NCBI GenBank assembly: GCA_943323675.2
Contig: CALPIR020000121.1
Span: 1-6,865, forward strand
Source of the DNA: Chitinophaga pinensis
GTDB lineage: Bacteria; Bacteroidota; Bacteroidia; UKL13-3
Reading direction: 5' to 3'
DNA length: 6,865 nt
Made by a program: the position numbers and the translations under genes. The notes under the pieces were generated by a model that was not told the DNA's origin, made no database searches, and was given only the letters and a program-made list of their open reading frames with translations. Shown piece after piece: positions 5,537-6,865 of the stretch (positions are counted from its first letter, which is position 1; every line of letters starts with the position of its first letter).

Positions 5537-6865
5537 TTAATCCAATTTCAAAACTGCCATAAATGCACTTTGTGGTATTTCTACACTACCTACTTGGCGC
5601 ATGCGTTTTTTACCTTCTTTTTGCTTTTCCAATAGTTTACGTTTACGGCTTATATCACCTCCATAACATTTGGCGGTTACATCCTTGCGTAAAGCTTTAA
5701 TGGTCTCGCGGGCAATTACTTTTGCTCCAATACTAGCCTGAATAGGAATTTCGAATTGGTGGCGGGGAATTAACTCCCTTAATTTTTCACAAATTTTCTT
5801 TCCCCAATCATAAGCTCGCTCTCTATGTATAATTGCAGATAGGGCATCTACATTATCTTTATTTAATAAAATATCTAATTTAACTAAGTCAGAAATAACA
5901 TAACCAATTGGATGGTAATCAAATGATGCATATCCTTTAGAAATGGTTTTTAATTTGTCAAAGAAATCAAATACCACCTCAGCTAAAGGCATGTCAAACT
6001 TCAATTCAACACGCACTGCAGTTAAGTATACTTGACTTTTTAAAATACCACGTTTTCCCAAACATAAACCCATTATAGGACCAACAAAATCAGATGAGGT
6101 AATAATGGTTGCAGAAATAAATGGTTCCTCAACCTTATCTATGTAATTTGATTCTGGCAAATCACTTGGATTATTAACAATAATCATTTCTCCTTTGTTG
6201 GTATAACAATGGTAACTAACGTTAGGCACAGTGGTTATAACCGTCATGCCAAACTCACGTTCCAAACGTTCCTGGATTATTTCCATGTGCAACATACCCA
6301 AAAAACCACAACGGAAACCAAATCCTAATGCTGCCGAACTTTCTGGTTCGAAAGTTAAAGAGGCATCATTAAGTTGAAGCTTATACATGCTTTCACGTAA
6401 CTCTTCAAAATCATCGGTTTCAACGGGGTAAATACCCGCAAATACCATTGGTTTTACATCCTCAAAACCGTTAACACCTTCTTCGCATGGCCTTTCAGAG
6501 TGGGTTAAAGTATCACCTACTTTTACTTCACGGGCTTCTTTTATTCCAGAAATAATGTAACCCACATCACCAGCTCTAACCTCGCTGCGTGGCTCCATGC
6601 TTAGTCGTAAAACACCCACTTCGTCAGCTAAATATTCTTTTCCAGTTGCTAAAAATTTAACCTTGTCTCCTTTTTTTATTACACCATCATGTACACGGAA
6701 GTATGCAATAATACCGCGAAATGAGTTGTATACCGAATCAAAAATTAATGCTTTTAAAGGTTTCTTTTCATCGCCTTTTGGTGCAGGAACACGATCAACT
6801 ATGGCGTGTAAAATTTCATGAACTCCTTGGCCTGTTTTGCCACTCGCACGCAAAATGTCCTCGTA
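5537..6865 (-). CDS. lepA: elongation factor 4 (LepA), 5' end outside the window
   Basis: The visible 442 residues are the C-terminal three quarters of LepA, a ribosome-binding GTPase of about 600 residues that acts in translation or ribosome assembly. The frame stays open to the edge (first codons read YEDI), so the start and the GTP-binding motifs G1-G4 are outside; roughly 150 residues are missing. The visible part begins at the G5 loop (ASGKTG, visible residues 7-12), then a beta-barrel domain II (about 34-120), an EF-G-III-like domain with LNDASLTFEPESSAALGFGF (164-183), an EF-G-V-like domain (about 240-330) and the LepA-specific C-terminal domain with YGGDISRKRKLLEKQ (401-415) and the end SAFMAVLKLD. 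The TTG at 6851-6853 is an internal leucine codon, not a start. No frameshift or missing motif is seen. It is a housekeeping gene and probably unrelated in function to the signalling genes. Confidence 0.97.
   Translation of the reverse strand, partial: YEDILRASGKTGQGVHEILHAIVDRVPAPKGDEKKPLKALIFDSVYNSFRGIIAYFRVHDGVIKKGDKVKFLATGKEYLADEVGVLRLSMEPRSEVRAGDVGYIISGIKEAREVKVGDTLTHSERPCEEGVNGFEDVKPMVFAGIYPVETDDFEELRESMYKLQLNDASLTFEPESSAALGFGFRCGFLGMLHMEIIQERLEREFGMTVITTVPNVSYHCYTNKGEMIIVNNPSDLPESNYIDKVEEPFISATIITSSDFVGPIMGLCLGKRGILKSQVYLTAVRVELKFDMPLAEVVFDFFDKLKTISKGYASFDYHPIGYVISDLVKLDILLNKDNVDALSAIIHRERAYDWGKKICEKLRELIPRHQFEIPIQASIGAKVIARETIKALRKDVTAKCYGGDISRKRKLLEKQKEGKKRMRQVGSVEIPQSAFMAVLKLD

Noticed and set aside
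6597..6821. Plus-strand open frame of 74 codons
   Set aside because: It is antisense to conserved lepA sequence and has no family resemblance.
6851..6853. TTG as the start of a 438-residue LepA
   Set aside because: The frame continues upstream to the window edge with residues that fit LepA (YEDI before LRASGKTG), and LepA needs its N-terminal GTPase motifs, so this codon is an internal leucine.
1..6865. CRISPR arrays, tRNA or rRNA genes, insertion-sequence ends
   Set aside because: No regularly spaced repeats with unique spacers, no cloverleaf-like sequence and no transposase or terminal inverted repeats were seen.

Overview
The window is AT-rich DNA that looks like a Bacteroidota chromosome. 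The supporting signs are starts without Shine-Dalgarno motifs for the clear genes, a histidine kinase whose core has a style common in that phylum (SRFVSMASHEFRTPLSTI), and a response regulator with an AraC-type output domain. No genus can be named from this sequence. There are four confident protein genes and no RNA gene, insertion sequence or CRISPR array.

Layout from left to right. Positions 1-41 may be the last codons of a plus-strand gene that lies mostly outside the window. A small hairpin (41-56) and a strong palindromic terminator (65-95) follow. Positions 96-366 hold no convincing gene but carry a repeated purine-rich 14-mer. A single-domain response regulator lies on the minus strand (367-735). 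A divergent intergenic region (736-929) separates it from a 1202-residue soluble histidine kinase on the plus strand (930-4538), read as GAF, six PAS domains, HisKA and HATPase. Two back-to-back terminators (4655-4718) separate the kinase from a convergent minus-strand regulator with a receiver and an AraC-type DNA-binding domain (4749-5492). Upstream of that regulator on the same strand, 44 bases away, is the 3' part of lepA (elongation factor 4), which runs off the right edge (5537-6865).

The two regulators and the kinase probably form one signalling module. The kinase has no receiver domain of its own and is flanked by two receiver proteins with intact phosphorylation sites. One has no output domain and the other is a putative transcription factor. 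A branched pathway is therefore plausible, with the AraC-type regulator setting gene expression and the stand-alone receiver acting as a phosphate sink, relay or protein-contact switch. This pairing is inferred from proximity only. lepA is a translation housekeeping gene and is probably a bystander, although its transcript may read into the downstream regulator gene.

I found no clearly new kind of system. The most notable points are the unusually long cytoplasmic multi-PAS kinase, the one-kinase two-regulator arrangement, and the repeated SD-like motifs in the left intergenic region.
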